Shown here piece after piece: positions 55,400 to 63,741 of a stretch of DNA of 64,000 bases. Position numbers and translations under genes: made by a program. Within the stretch, counting starts at the first letter, position 1. The number at the start of each line of letters is the position of its first letter. Origin of the DNA: Gracilibacillus salinarum (GTDB taxonomy: Bacteria > Bacillota > Bacilli > Bacillales > Amphibacillaceae); contig NZ_CP095071.1 in the NCBI RefSeq assembly GCF_022919575.1, positions 1,612,001 to 1,676,000 of the forward strand, read 5' to 3'. The notes beneath the pieces are model-generated. The model made no database searches. It was given only the letters and a program-made list of their open reading frames with translations, and had not been told where the DNA came from.

Positions 55400-57091
55400 T
55401 TGAAGAAAATGGTGTTACTACTGACTATTCTTGTTTCAATGTTTGCACTGCCACAGCACGTCTTCGCTGTGGACTATTCGATAGAAAATACTGAAATCAA
55501 CGCTTACTTACAGGAAAACGGTGATGTGCAAGTAACCGAGCAGCACACCTATCAATTTGATGATGAGTTTAATGGCATCACCCGAGCACTTATACCGAAA
55601 GAACAGACACAAATTATAGATTTCCAAGCTTCAGAGAACAACACAGCACTAACGGTGGAGCAGGAAGAAAATCTATATAAAATCTATCGAAGTGGTTCAG
55701 ACCAGAAGATTAGCATCGATCTTTCTTATACGATTACGAATGGTGTAGAAGTATATACGGATTTGGCACAATTTTACTGGCCATTCTTTGACAACAGTAA
55801 TGAGTCTGCTTATCTCAACATGGATATTTACATTCATCCACCCCAATCTACTGGAGACGCACTCGCCTTAGGATATGATGAAGCTTACGAAACATCAACT
55901 ATCGCCCCAGACGGTGTAGTCCATTTCGCCATGGGTGAAGTGCCGAGCGGAAGAAATGGAGATATTCGAGTAGCTTATGATGCATCACTATTCGCTGCTT
56001 CCACTATGTTCGATGGCACGATTCGCGAAGAGATGGAAGCTGATCAGATAAGATTAGCAGAAGAGGCGGCCGCCTACGAAAATAGAAAGGAAATGTTGAG
56101 TCGTATATCGCCATATTTAATAAGTGGCGTTACGATATATTTACTCCTGCTGTTTATAACGGTGTGGCGAAGAAAGCAAAGTCGATTATTGGAAGCAGAA
56201 CGGAGCATTTCTTCTTTACTATCTCTACCAAATTCAAACATGAGTCTGCCTGCAACCATACTTTATATGAGAAATATGTCGCCAAAAAGTGACTTGCTGG
56301 TTGCGGCATTACTAGACCTTGTTAGAAAAGGATATGTCAAACGAGATGGTGACCGTACATTTGTCAGTGTCGATTCTAAGCAAGATTACCAGCATGAAAG
56401 CATCTTAATAAATTGGTTATTTCATAAAATAGGTGATCATGGTGTTTTCTCCTTATCAGCTCTTGACACTTATGTACAAGATAAACACAACCACTCAGAC
56501 TACCACAGTGATTATCAGAAGTGGGTCCAAGCTGTAAAAAAAGAGCTAAAAAAACACGCGCTGATTGACAAACAGATAGGCTTGCGCTGGATGACTGCAA
56601 TTGTCGGTCTTTTCCTTATCCCATTCAGTATCATTCTTGGTGTGCATTCTATTTTCACGCCAATGGTTTTCTCTATTATGTTGAGTCTCATCTTTATACT
56701 GTTCGCGATGATCTATCAGCCCAAAACAGTAGAAGGAGTACGTATCAAACAACAATGGGAACAACTTCATTCCAATTACAGTAATATCAGTGAACAAGAG
56801 TGGAACGACTGGATGAGTGATCAGCAAATGCAGGCATACATTTATGCGATTGGTACGGGACATAAGGCAATGCAAAAGAAAAGCGAACACCTTAGCAAGA
56901 GCTTCACCGGACCCGCTACAACGGACACTACCTCGCAAACCAATGACATAGTGATGTTAGTTTTGATAGCTAGTACTATGACCCAGGAATTTGACAAAGC
57001 GGGTACCATCGTTTCGGCTACTACAAGTAGTGGCAATGCAGGTGGCGGAGCTGGAGTCGGTGGTGGAGGCGGCGGCTCAGGTGCTTTTTAG
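55400..57091 (+). CDS. DUF2207-family membrane protein
   Basis: 563 residues. Signal peptide (about 1-23), extracellular DUF2207 domain (about 25-195; YSIENTEINAYLQENGDVQVTEQHTYQFDDEFNGITR), a first span at about 235-255, a cytoplasmic winged-helix-like region (PATILYMRNMSPKSDLLVAALLDLVRKGYVKR), further spans at about 395-440 and a glycine-rich tail (GGGAGVGGGGGGSGAF), all typical of the family. The start is TTG 55400 (GAGGAG about ten bases upstream). Function unknown in the family. Confidence 0.88.
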   Translation: MKKMVLLLTILVSMFALPQHVFAVDYSIENTEINAYLQENGDVQVTEQHTYQFDDEFNGITRALIPKEQTQIIDFQASENNTALTVEQEENLYKIYRSGSDQKISIDLSYTITNGVEVYTDLAQFYWPFFDNSNESAYLNMDIYIHPPQSTGDALALGYDEAYETSTIAPDGVVHFAMGEVPSGRNGDIRVAYDASLFAASTMFDGTIREEMEADQIRLAEEAAAYENRKEMLSRISPYLISGVTIYLLLLFITVWRRKQSRLLEAERSISSLLSLPNSNMSLPATILYMRNMSPKSDLLVAALLDLVRKGYVKRDGDRTFVSVDSKQDYQHESILINWLFHKIGDHGVFSLSALDTYVQDKHNHSDYHSDYQKWVQAVKKELKKHALIDKQIGLRWMTAIVGLFLIPFSIILGVHSIFTPMVFSIMLSLIFILFAMIYQPKTVEGVRIKQQWEQLHSNYSNISEQEWNDWMSDQQMQAYIYAIGTGHKAMQKKSEHLSKSFTGPATTDTTSQTNDIVMLVLIASTMTQEFDKAGTIVSATTSSGNAGGGAGVGGGGGGSGAF

Positions 57092-57107
57092 CAGTAACGT
57101 CCCCCTA

Positions 57108-57134
57108 TCATAAACGGTTAACACCGTGATAAAA
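57108..57134 (+). repeat. Repeat A, copy 7 (right end only)
   Basis: ATAAACGGTTAACACCGTGATAAA, the right end of the element, just after the DUF2207 gene. Confidence 0.6.
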
Positions 57135-57172
57135 AACGGAGATGTGTGCAATATGCCCACATCTCCGTTTGA
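57131..57172. terminator. Terminator between DUF2207 and amidohydrolase genes
   Basis: AACGGAGATGTG pairs with CACATCTCCGTT. On the minus strand it is followed by TTTTTATC; it lies between convergent genes. Confidence 0.75.
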
Positions 57173-57175
57173 ATG

Positions 57176-58429
57176 TTAAATCTCTGCTCCATGTGCCACA
57201 TGAATCATTTTTTCATCACTATTGTTATCTCTTTGTTTCACTCCACGCTTCCAGACCGTTTGTCGTGGAGGGCGTTCTAACAGAATCTGCCTGAGATTGG
57301 TAGTGTCAAAGAGAATCAAATCGGCTTGGTTATGCAGTGCGATTCCATATTCCTCCAATCCAATCGCTTTGGCAGCATGTACTGTGGCCATGTCGAGCAA
57401 TAATTCAGCATCTTGCTTGGTTCCTAATTGGGCTACCTGTGCAAGCAATAAAGCAATATCTAACGGATCACCAGTACCGAATGGTGTAAAAGGATTTTGA
57501 ATATTATTCGTACCGAAACTGACATTCACTCCTTTTTCTATCAATAACTTTACGGGCGTGACACCGCGTCTGACACGTTCTTGGTCGGATCTGCCGTTTA
57601 AGAATAAATCAGTTGCCGGTAAGGCCATCACCGAGATGCCAGCTTCTGCTATATCTTCTGCTATCAGCTGGGCCTCATGATAAGGAACTGAAGCGAGTGA
57701 TGTCAGATGTCCTACTGAGACTCTTCCTTGATAGTCGTATGCTAACGTCCGCTTCACAATATCTCGAATCGCCAGCTGCGTGGGATCATCTGAAAAATCA
57801 ACATGAAAATCAATAGGTTTATTCCATTTAGCTGCTAATGCAAACACAAAATCAATATGTTCCACAGCATCGTCATCATTGTAAGGAATTCCACCAACAA
57901 CATCCGCACCTAGCAACATTGCTTTTTCCATTAAATCAGCCGTCCCCGGTTGCTTAAAAATCCCTTCCTGAGGAAAGGCTACTAGCTGAATCTGCAATTG
58001 ATCCCGAAAGGTTTCCCTTAAATCTGATAACACTTCCATTCCCTTCAAACCAACAATTGGATCCACTTCTACATGACACCTTAAATGCGTCACACCGTAT
58101 CCAATACATTTCTCTAACACTTTAATTGATCGCTCTCTTATATCCTCTTTGGTAAAAGATTTCTTTAATTCACTTGTAAATTGAATGGCTTCTGTTAGAT
58201 TAGTAGCATCCTGCTCCATCTGATCTAACAGATAGGCCTTATCTAAATGAATATGCGGTTCTACAAAACCAGGTAAAAGCACATTTCCATCCGCTTCGAT
58301 TACTTCTTTGGCAATTGCAGCCTCATCCTCTGTCTCCGCTAAATACGTAATGATTCCATCACTAACTCCTACATCCATTCGTTCTGAAGAGTGAGGAATG
58401 GTAACGTTATGAAACAACAGATCCAGCAT
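57176..58429 (-). CDS. Cytosine-deaminase-like amidohydrolase, variant with Asn at the catalytic Asp site
   Basis: 417 residues, amidohydrolase superfamily, CodA-like. Metal motif PHIHLDKAYL (H59, H61), FHVD (H209), VGHLTSL (H241). The motif near 304-315 is SFGTNNIQNPFTPFGTG: N308/N309 stand where CodA and the sister protein encoded at 59309 have D-N or D-D, so the usual metal/catalytic Asp is missing. It may be a subgroup with another reaction or a weakened enzyme. ATG 58429 follows GGGGGATGAATC. Last gene of the minus-strand cluster, downstream of the GntR gene, ending at a terminator. Confidence 0.85.
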   Translation of the reverse strand: MLDLLFHNVTIPHSSERMDVGVSDGIITYLAETEDEAAIAKEVIEADGNVLLPGFVEPHIHLDKAYLLDQMEQDATNLTEAIQFTSELKKSFTKEDIRERSIKVLEKCIGYGVTHLRCHVEVDPIVGLKGMEVLSDLRETFRDQLQIQLVAFPQEGIFKQPGTADLMEKAMLLGADVVGGIPYNDDDAVEHIDFVFALAAKWNKPIDFHVDFSDDPTQLAIRDIVKRTLAYDYQGRVSVGHLTSLASVPYHEAQLIAEDIAEAGISVMALPATDLFLNGRSDQERVRRGVTPVKLLIEKGVNVSFGTNNIQNPFTPFGTGDPLDIALLLAQVAQLGTKQDAELLLDMATVHAAKAIGLEEYGIALHNQADLILFDTTNLRQILLERPPRQTVWKRGVKQRDNNSDEKMIHVAHGAEI

Positions 58430-58471
58430 GATTCATCCCCCCACACACTATTGTCATGACAAACTAAAAAG

Positions 58472-59176
58472 CTATTGTTCTTGCAACACTTTGTTATTCA
58501 ACTCTGATAACATGTTCCGGTAGTTAAATTGGACATCTTCTAAATGCCGCTGCATGAATAATCCCGCTCTTTCCGAATCTTGTTCTGTTACGGCTTTTAA
58601 AATTTCCTGATGATAGTAAAGGGCATTCTCAACATCGTCATTAATCGCCATTTCCATTCTTACTTTCTTAAAATTGTCTACGACCGAGTGATAGACGGAG
58701 GCAATAACATCATGATGGGTAGCGTATGCTAATGCAGCATGAAAGTTCAAATCGGGAACGATAATCGACGTACCATTCGAAATACAACGTAACAAATCTT
58801 CGTTAGCTTGCTCCAACCTGCTCAGGTCATCCTCACTTCTTCTCTTTGCTGCCAAATACGTAATCTTCACTTCCACGCCTTTGCGAAATTCTAGAAGATC
58901 CATTGATTTGTTCACGTCAAGTGAAGGAATCCAGGTTGTTAACTCATCTAGTTCCTGGTCCTGTATCGTGGTTTTTAAGTACGCTCCTTTACCCGGCTGC
59001 TTTTCCACAATACCGCGCTCAGCCAGTGTTTGCAAAGCTTCTCTGACCGAAGACCTGCCAACCTCCAGCAATTGCACCAATTCACGCTCTGAAGGTAATT
59101 TATCTCCAGCCTGCAGTTCTTTTTTACGAATAAAATCTAACAAAAATTTTAGTACCGTTTCACTCACTACAATCAT
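58472..59176 (-). CDS. FadR-type GntR-family transcriptional regulator
   Basis: About 234 residues. Winged helix at about 5-68 (LQAGDKLPSERELVQLLEVGRSSVREALQTLAERGIVEKQPGKGAYL), then the FCD ligand domain (about 85-225) with the Asp/His pattern of metal-dependent members (DLNFHAALAYATHH). ATG 59176 is preferred because GGGGGATG is at a workable distance; 59182 is possible. A 20-bp palindrome lies 24 bases upstream and another before the ABC operon, so it probably represses its own gene and the importer until a pyrimidine-like ligand binds. Confidence 0.92.
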   Translation of the reverse strand: MIVVSETVLKFLLDFIRKKELQAGDKLPSERELVQLLEVGRSSVREALQTLAERGIVEKQPGKGAYLKTTIQDQELDELTTWIPSLDVNKSMDLLEFRKGVEVKITYLAAKRRSEDDLSRLEQANEDLLRCISNGTSIIVPDLNFHAALAYATHHDVIASVYHSVVDNFKKVRMEMAINDDVENALYYHQEILKAVTEQDSERAGLFMQRHLEDVQFNYRNMLSELNNKVLQEQ

Positions 59177-59199
59177 CGTCATCCCCCCGATTGGTTTAA

Positions 59200-59219
59200 T
59201 GGTATGACCGGTCTTACCA
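59200..59219. promoter_or_regulatory. Predicted GntR operator, copy 1
   Basis: TGGTATGACCGGTCTTACCA, a near-perfect palindrome upstream of the GntR gene, identical except for one base to the site at 63377-63396. The TGGT...ACCA ends suit FadR-type regulators. Confidence 0.7.
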
Positions 59220-59308
59220 GATAGGAGACAGCTAAGAAATCACACCTTGATATGCTGCTTTTAGCTTACGCTGCTTTCATTCCGATGTCTTGCAGTACGT
59301 AAAGTTTT

Positions 59309-60469
59309 CTAACGACAATTATCCAGTAATTCACCCTTCTCAGCAATTAAATTTCCACCTGCAAAAACCGCTTCTCTTCTCGGTACAATTGCCATCGCCT
59401 GTTGGATATTTTGCGCATCTACTAAGACAAAATCAGCTTTCTCCCCGATTACTGGTTCCAATGAACGACTCGTTATATAGGAATAAGCTGCTATCAACTG
59501 TTCGTCTGTGACCCAGCCATTTTTTTCAGCCAATCTCGATCCCCTTCTTAATAAATCTCCATCTCCATAAGGTGACCATGCATCTTGAATATTATCGGTC
59601 CCTACTAAAAAAGAGAGCTCATTATTGATCATCGATTGTAGGCGTGGCATCGGACGGTCGATTGGCACACTGGAAATTATCGAAATATCATTCTCTCGCA
59701 ATGCTTGATAAGTATCCTCTAATTCATCATCGCTTAACATACCTAAACAGTAGGCATGACTGACGGCCACTTTCCCTTGTTTCCCTGTTTGTTCTGTTAA
59801 ATCAGCAACCCGGTCTATCGTGTACTTTCCTAAGTGCCCCGGATCATGCAAATGTAAATCGATTCCTTTATCAAATGCTGCCCCTAAATCAAACATCGCT
59901 TCCAAACTGCTATCCAACCGTTTCTCCAAACCACCTGGATCCACGCCGCCAACTAGATCAGCACCATTTCGTAAAGCTTCTTTCATCACAGCTACCGAAT
60001 CCGATAAAAGCAAACCTTGTTGTGGAAAAGCGACAATTTCGATCTCCATCTTGCCACGCATTTCTTCACGTAACAAAGTGACAGCTTCGAGGTGTTTTAA
60101 CCCAAGACCTGGATCGACATCAACATGAGTACGGATCTTCGTTGTGCCATGCTGCAACATTAATTCCGCCATAATCTTTACTCGTTTTTGCACAGAGTTT
60201 TCCATTGTTTCTAATAAGCTTTTTTCAAATGTTAATTGCCCTGGTAACGTTATAAACGGCTGCAAAGAACGCCATTTTTCACCAACAAGATGCTTATCCA
60301 GATGACAGTGCATATCGTTTAGCGTCGGCAAATAAAGTAGTCCCTTCGCGTCATATACATCTGAAGAAGAATCCACCTTGTCAGTTGTAACCTCTTTTAT
60401 CTTGCCATCTTCAATTACTATGTCACTTCGCTCTCCATTTAACGTGACGTTCTTAATTAATTTTTCCAA
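59309..60469 (-). CDS. Cytosine-deaminase-like amidohydrolase
   Basis: 386 residues. Metal motif MHCHLDKHLVG (H54, H56), LHLHDPGH (H206/H208), VSHAYCLGM (H238) and VGTDNIQDAWSPYGDGD with the catalytic Asp D292 present. Probably active on a cyclic ureide or pyrimidine such as cytosine or an aminopyrimidine. The start is TTG 60469, with GGAGG eight bases upstream. It follows the ABC binding protein gene in the same operon, separated by a stem-loop. Paralogue of the protein encoded at 57176, which lacks the Asp. Confidence 0.88.
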   Translation of the reverse strand: MEKLIKNVTLNGERSDIVIEDGKIKEVTTDKVDSSSDVYDAKGLLYLPTLNDMHCHLDKHLVGEKWRSLQPFITLPGQLTFEKSLLETMENSVQKRVKIMAELMLQHGTTKIRTHVDVDPGLGLKHLEAVTLLREEMRGKMEIEIVAFPQQGLLLSDSVAVMKEALRNGADLVGGVDPGGLEKRLDSSLEAMFDLGAAFDKGIDLHLHDPGHLGKYTIDRVADLTEQTGKQGKVAVSHAYCLGMLSDDELEDTYQALRENDISIISSVPIDRPMPRLQSMINNELSFLVGTDNIQDAWSPYGDGDLLRRGSRLAEKNGWVTDEQLIAAYSYITSRSLEPVIGEKADFVLVDAQNIQQAMAIVPRREAVFAGGNLIAEKGELLDNCR

Positions 60470-60500
60470 TTGCTTTTTCCTCCTTATTTACGAATGGAGA

Positions 60501-60525
60501 AACAGTGGAGAAAGCCTCCACTGTT
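60501..60525 (-). other. Intercistronic stem-loop between binding protein and amidohydrolase genes
   Basis: AACAGTGGAG and CTCCACTGTT arms around five bases, without a T-run on the minus strand. Probably stabilises the upstream mRNA or weakens read-through. Confidence 0.55.
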
Positions 60526-60532
60526 TTCACTA

Positions 60533-61570
60533 TTAAGATTCCGTCAAGTAGTCATTTGTAAAGATGTCAGATGCCTCGATTTCGACTTCCAGTACACCTG
60601 CTTCAGTGAGCTGATCAATTAACGTCGCCCATCTTTCCTCTGACATATAACCAAAACCTTTATCTTCCGCGTCCCCAACGAAGATAAAATCCTTACCGAC
60701 TTCCATGCCATATTCGTTTGCTTCCATCGTCATGTCCGGATTGACCTCATGGATCTCATCTAATGTAGTATCAGGGGACTCCTTAAAATGGTTCCAGCCT
60801 TCGACAAAAGCAGATACGAATTTTTTAACGGTTTCTTCATTTTCTTCTAAGTAATCCTTTGTTACATATAATACATATTGATACGGATTATAGCCAGAAT
60901 CTGATATTAACTTCGTCTCTGTCTCGATTCCCTGTTGTTCCATAAAATATGGTTCTCCTGTGACATACACTTGATTAACAGATTCTTCATCGTTCATAAA
61001 ATTGGTATGGTCGCCAGTAAACGCGATCTCATTAACATTACTTAAATCGTATTGGCCTTTAAAGTATTCCCAATAGGCAATACCAGACTGAATAAAGACG
61101 GTACGTCCGTTAATATCTCCGAAATCTTCAATCTCATGACCTTTATGCGTCATCATCGCCTGAGGACTATTCTGATAGATTGCCGCCAGTGCGACTAGAT
61201 CAATCCCTTGATTTTTTGCTACTAATAACTGATCCCCATGAACAAGCCCGAATTCGGCAGAGCCAGAAGCAACCATTTGAACCGAAGAAACCTGCGGACC
61301 ACCAGGTTCTATCGTTACGTCCAAGCCATTCTCTTCGTAATAGCCTTCCACATCAGCAGTATAAATACCACCATGGCCAGCCTGTGCAAACCAGTTTAGG
61401 ACAATTTTCACCGGTTCAATCTCTGCTGTTTCTTCCGTAGCTTCCTTCTGGTCTTCCCCTTCTGTTTCTGCACTTCCTGTTTCCTCATTTCCACAAGCTG
61501 CCAACATTAATAAAACGGCCAAACCGACAACAAATAAACCACTTTTCCAAAGTCCCCCAAGCTTGTTCAT
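60533..61570 (-). CDS. ABC transporter substrate-binding lipoprotein (NMT1/THI5-like)
   Basis: 345 residues. Lipoprotein signal with lipobox MLAAC (Cys near 26), acidic linker, then an NMT1/ThiY-like domain: IVLNWFAQAGHGGIYTADVEGYYEENGLDVTI and VASGSAEFGLVHGDQLLVAKNQGIDLVALA. The family binds thiamine-precursor pyrimidines, cytosine-like compounds, or sulfonates; the flanking cytosine-deaminase-like genes favour a pyrimidine. ATG 61570 has AAGGAG upstream. Third gene of the importer operon. Confidence 0.9.
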   Translation of the reverse strand: MNKLGGLWKSGLFVVGLAVLLMLAACGNEETGSAETEGEDQKEATEETAEIEPVKIVLNWFAQAGHGGIYTADVEGYYEENGLDVTIEPGGPQVSSVQMVASGSAEFGLVHGDQLLVAKNQGIDLVALAAIYQNSPQAMMTHKGHEIEDFGDINGRTVFIQSGIAYWEYFKGQYDLSNVNEIAFTGDHTNFMNDEESVNQVYVTGEPYFMEQQGIETETKLISDSGYNPYQYVLYVTKDYLEENEETVKKFVSAFVEGWNHFKESPDTTLDEIHEVNPDMTMEANEYGMEVGKDFIFVGDAEDKGFGYMSEERWATLIDQLTEAGVLEVEIEASDIFTNDYLTES

Positions 61571-61594
61571 CTCTTCACTTCTCCTTTTTTTGAT

Positions 61595-62452
61595 TTATTT
61601 TTCTACCTTCATTGCTGACTCATGCCAAGAACGAAGCAGTAGGTGAGAAAACAAATTGACCAATAGATAAAAACTTATCCCTAATACGGCTGCAGCAATG
61701 CCGCAAGCAAATAGATACGGTGTTTTCACCTGGACAGCAGCAACGGTAATTGAATAACCGATTCCACCTTTTCCACCGCCGATTCCGGCTATATATTCGC
61801 CAACGATCGCTCCCACGATTGATAGCGTACACGATATTTTCAAACCTGCCATAATATACGGCAAAGCTGATGGAATCCGGAGACGCCACATCCGCTGCCA
61901 TTTTGAGGCATTATATAAGGTAAACAGATCGTCTAAATTTTTATCAACCGAATTCAAGCCTAATAATGTATTAGAGATAACAGGGAAAAATCCGATTAAA
62001 AAGGAAATAACAATGATCGAATTAAATCCGGCACCAAACCAGATCACGACAATCGGTGCCACGGCCACGACCGGTATCGTCTGCAACAGAATCGCATATG
62101 GGTAAATACTGCGCTCCAACACTTTTGAGCTAGCCAAGAGTACAGAAGCTAATATGCCAATCACACCTCTAACAATAAAGCCTAGCACCGACTCACCGAC
62201 TGTAATTTGAATCGCCGGCCATAATAATGACCAATCTGTCACAGCTGCGTTTATAACATCTGACGGCTTTGGAAAAATATAAGGCTGTAATCCTAAAATA
62301 GCAGGGACTAGCTGCCACGCTGCAATAAAAAGGATGAATGCAATAACGGGACCAAGATAAACAGCTCTGAATGTATCCCAAAAACGGTTCTGCTTCACAT
62401 TGATTTTCTTTTTGACTACTTTACTAGTCAGTTCTGTCGTTGACATCGCCAT
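61595..62452 (-). CDS. ABC transporter permease (SsuC/ThiX-like)
   Basis: 285 residues, six membrane spans. EAA-type loop LFTLYNASKWQRMWRLRIPSALPYIMAGLKI (about 176-206). ATG 62452 overlaps the ATPase stop codon (TAATG), so it is translationally coupled. Pairs with the NMT1-like binding protein and the ATPase. Confidence 0.93.
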   Translation of the reverse strand: MAMSTTELTSKVVKKKINVKQNRFWDTFRAVYLGPVIAFILFIAAWQLVPAILGLQPYIFPKPSDVINAAVTDWSLLWPAIQITVGESVLGFIVRGVIGILASVLLASSKVLERSIYPYAILLQTIPVVAVAPIVVIWFGAGFNSIIVISFLIGFFPVISNTLLGLNSVDKNLDDLFTLYNASKWQRMWRLRIPSALPYIMAGLKISCTLSIVGAIVGEYIAGIGGGKGGIGYSITVAAVQVKTPYLFACGIAAAVLGISFYLLVNLFSHLLLRSWHESAMKVEK

Positions 62453-63231
62453 TACTTTGCCTCCTCGCGTTCTTGACGACCTTCCAGCTTCTCTGAGGCA
62501 AGGTCGACATATTCATTAAATTTAGGATTGGTTCGGATACTGGCTGGCCTTGGAAAAGGAATATCAATGTCTATTACAGATGATAATCTCCCTGGTCTAG
62601 CCGACATCACCGCAATTCTGGTAGATAGTAATACTGCTTCAAAGACATTATGTGTCACAAACAGAATCGTCATTTTTTCTTTTTGCCAGATATCAAGCAA
62701 TTCCTGCTGTAAAGTTTGTCTCGTAATTTCATCAAGTGCTGCAAAAGGTTCATCCATCAGCAGCAGTTTCGGTTTTGCCGCTAATGCCCGTGCTATCGAT
62801 ACACGCATTTTCATTCCACCAGATAATTGACGGGGGTATGCTTTTAAATAATCTGCAAGTCCGACCATTTTCAGGACGCGAACTGCTTCTTTTTTCTGTT
62901 CTCTTTTGCTGCCTCCTCTGAGCCTCAGTGGCAATAACACGTTATCGAGGACTGTTTTCCAAGGTAATAAATTTGCGTCTTGAAAAACAAAAGCAATATC
63001 ATTCGTATCTTGGATTAATTCCTTTGGAGAATGACCAAACACTTCGACCTCACCGTTTGTCGGCTCTCCTAATCCAGCAACCATTCGTAGTGCAGTAGAT
63101 TTTCCGCAACCTGATGGACCTAGAAAACAAACAAACTCTCCTTCATGCACGGTTAGATCAAAATCACTTAGTGCAATGGTTTCATTGTTAAAGATTTTGT
63201 CCACTTGCTTAAACGCCACAGCCTCTTTCAT
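62452..63231 (-). CDS. ABC transporter ATP-binding protein (SsuB/ThiZ-like)
   Basis: 259 residues. Walker A GPSGCGKST (about 38-46), Q-loop FVFQDANLLPW, signature LSGGMKMRVSIARAL (about 133-147), Walker B LLLMDEPFAALDE (about 156-168), H-loop VTHNVFEA. ATG 63231 has AAAGGAGGCGTTCGTC upstream. First gene of the importer/amidohydrolase operon; a predicted GntR operator lies about 146 bases upstream. Confidence 0.95.
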   Translation of the reverse strand: MKEAVAFKQVDKIFNNETIALSDFDLTVHEGEFVCFLGPSGCGKSTALRMVAGLGEPTNGEVEVFGHSPKELIQDTNDIAFVFQDANLLPWKTVLDNVLLPLRLRGGSKREQKKEAVRVLKMVGLADYLKAYPRQLSGGMKMRVSIARALAAKPKLLLMDEPFAALDEITRQTLQQELLDIWQKEKMTILFVTHNVFEAVLLSTRIAVMSARPGRLSSVIDIDIPFPRPASIRTNPKFNEYVDLASEKLEGRQEREEAK

Positions 63232-63373
63232 GACGAACGCCTCCTTTATTGTATTAGAAAAATGGGCATGCTCTTCGCCCTTCTAGTGAGTGCCACTGTT
63301 TTTCTTACTACTGGTACACTTTATTGTTCATTCATTAACGCACCATTAAAATAAGTGAATATTCTGAATGTTT

Positions 63374-63399
63374 ATCTGGTATGACTGGTCTTACCAGAT
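63374..63399. promoter_or_regulatory. Predicted GntR operator, copy 2
   Basis: Core TGGTATGACTGGTCTTACCA at 63377-63396 within a 26-bp palindrome whose arms end ATC/GAT. It differs from copy 1 at one base. In the 510-bp gap upstream of the ABC operon; I see no other clear signal in 63232-63370. Confidence 0.7.
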
Positions 63400-63554
63400 C
63401 AGATGTCTTTATTTCTTGTACATAAAGATAACACCCTATCATAACTGCAGTCTTGCGCTAAGGAAGAAAATCTGACGTGGTTTGTTGGGCATCATTTATA
63501 ACCAGTTTGCGACTGAAAATCTCTTCCCGCATATTTTGTCATTTTACGTCCATA

Positions 63555-63709
63555 ATAAAGTGAGACTTTGATCAGTGGGGTGTTTTTGACTCCCACTGAT
63601 CATTAGCGAAACTTATCAGGGGGTTAGCGGCTGTTTTCTCCTACTTAGCTTCTTTGTGATACTCATAGCTTGAAGTGGGAGGCTTACAGACGGGTAGCAC
63701 CGTGATAAA
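63555..63709 (+). repeat. Repeat A, copy 8 (full length, 155 bp)
   Basis: Plus-strand full-length copy: ATAAAGTGAGACTTTGATCA at the left, TCCCACTGATCATTAGCG, AAACTTATCAGGGGGTTAGC, then CTACTTAGCTTC/GAAGTGGGAG, and GCACCGTGATAAA at the right. It lies just before the SDR gene, where it could form part of the leader RNA. Confidence 0.85.
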
Positions 63710-63741
63710 AAACGGTGTAGCATACATAAGGAGGGAACATA

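Noticed and set aside
63232..63371. TPP riboswitch before the ThiXYZ-like ABC operon
   Set aside because: No CTGAGA-type core was seen. Only a weak GGGC/GCCC hairpin near 63266-63282 is present, too short to call an attenuator.
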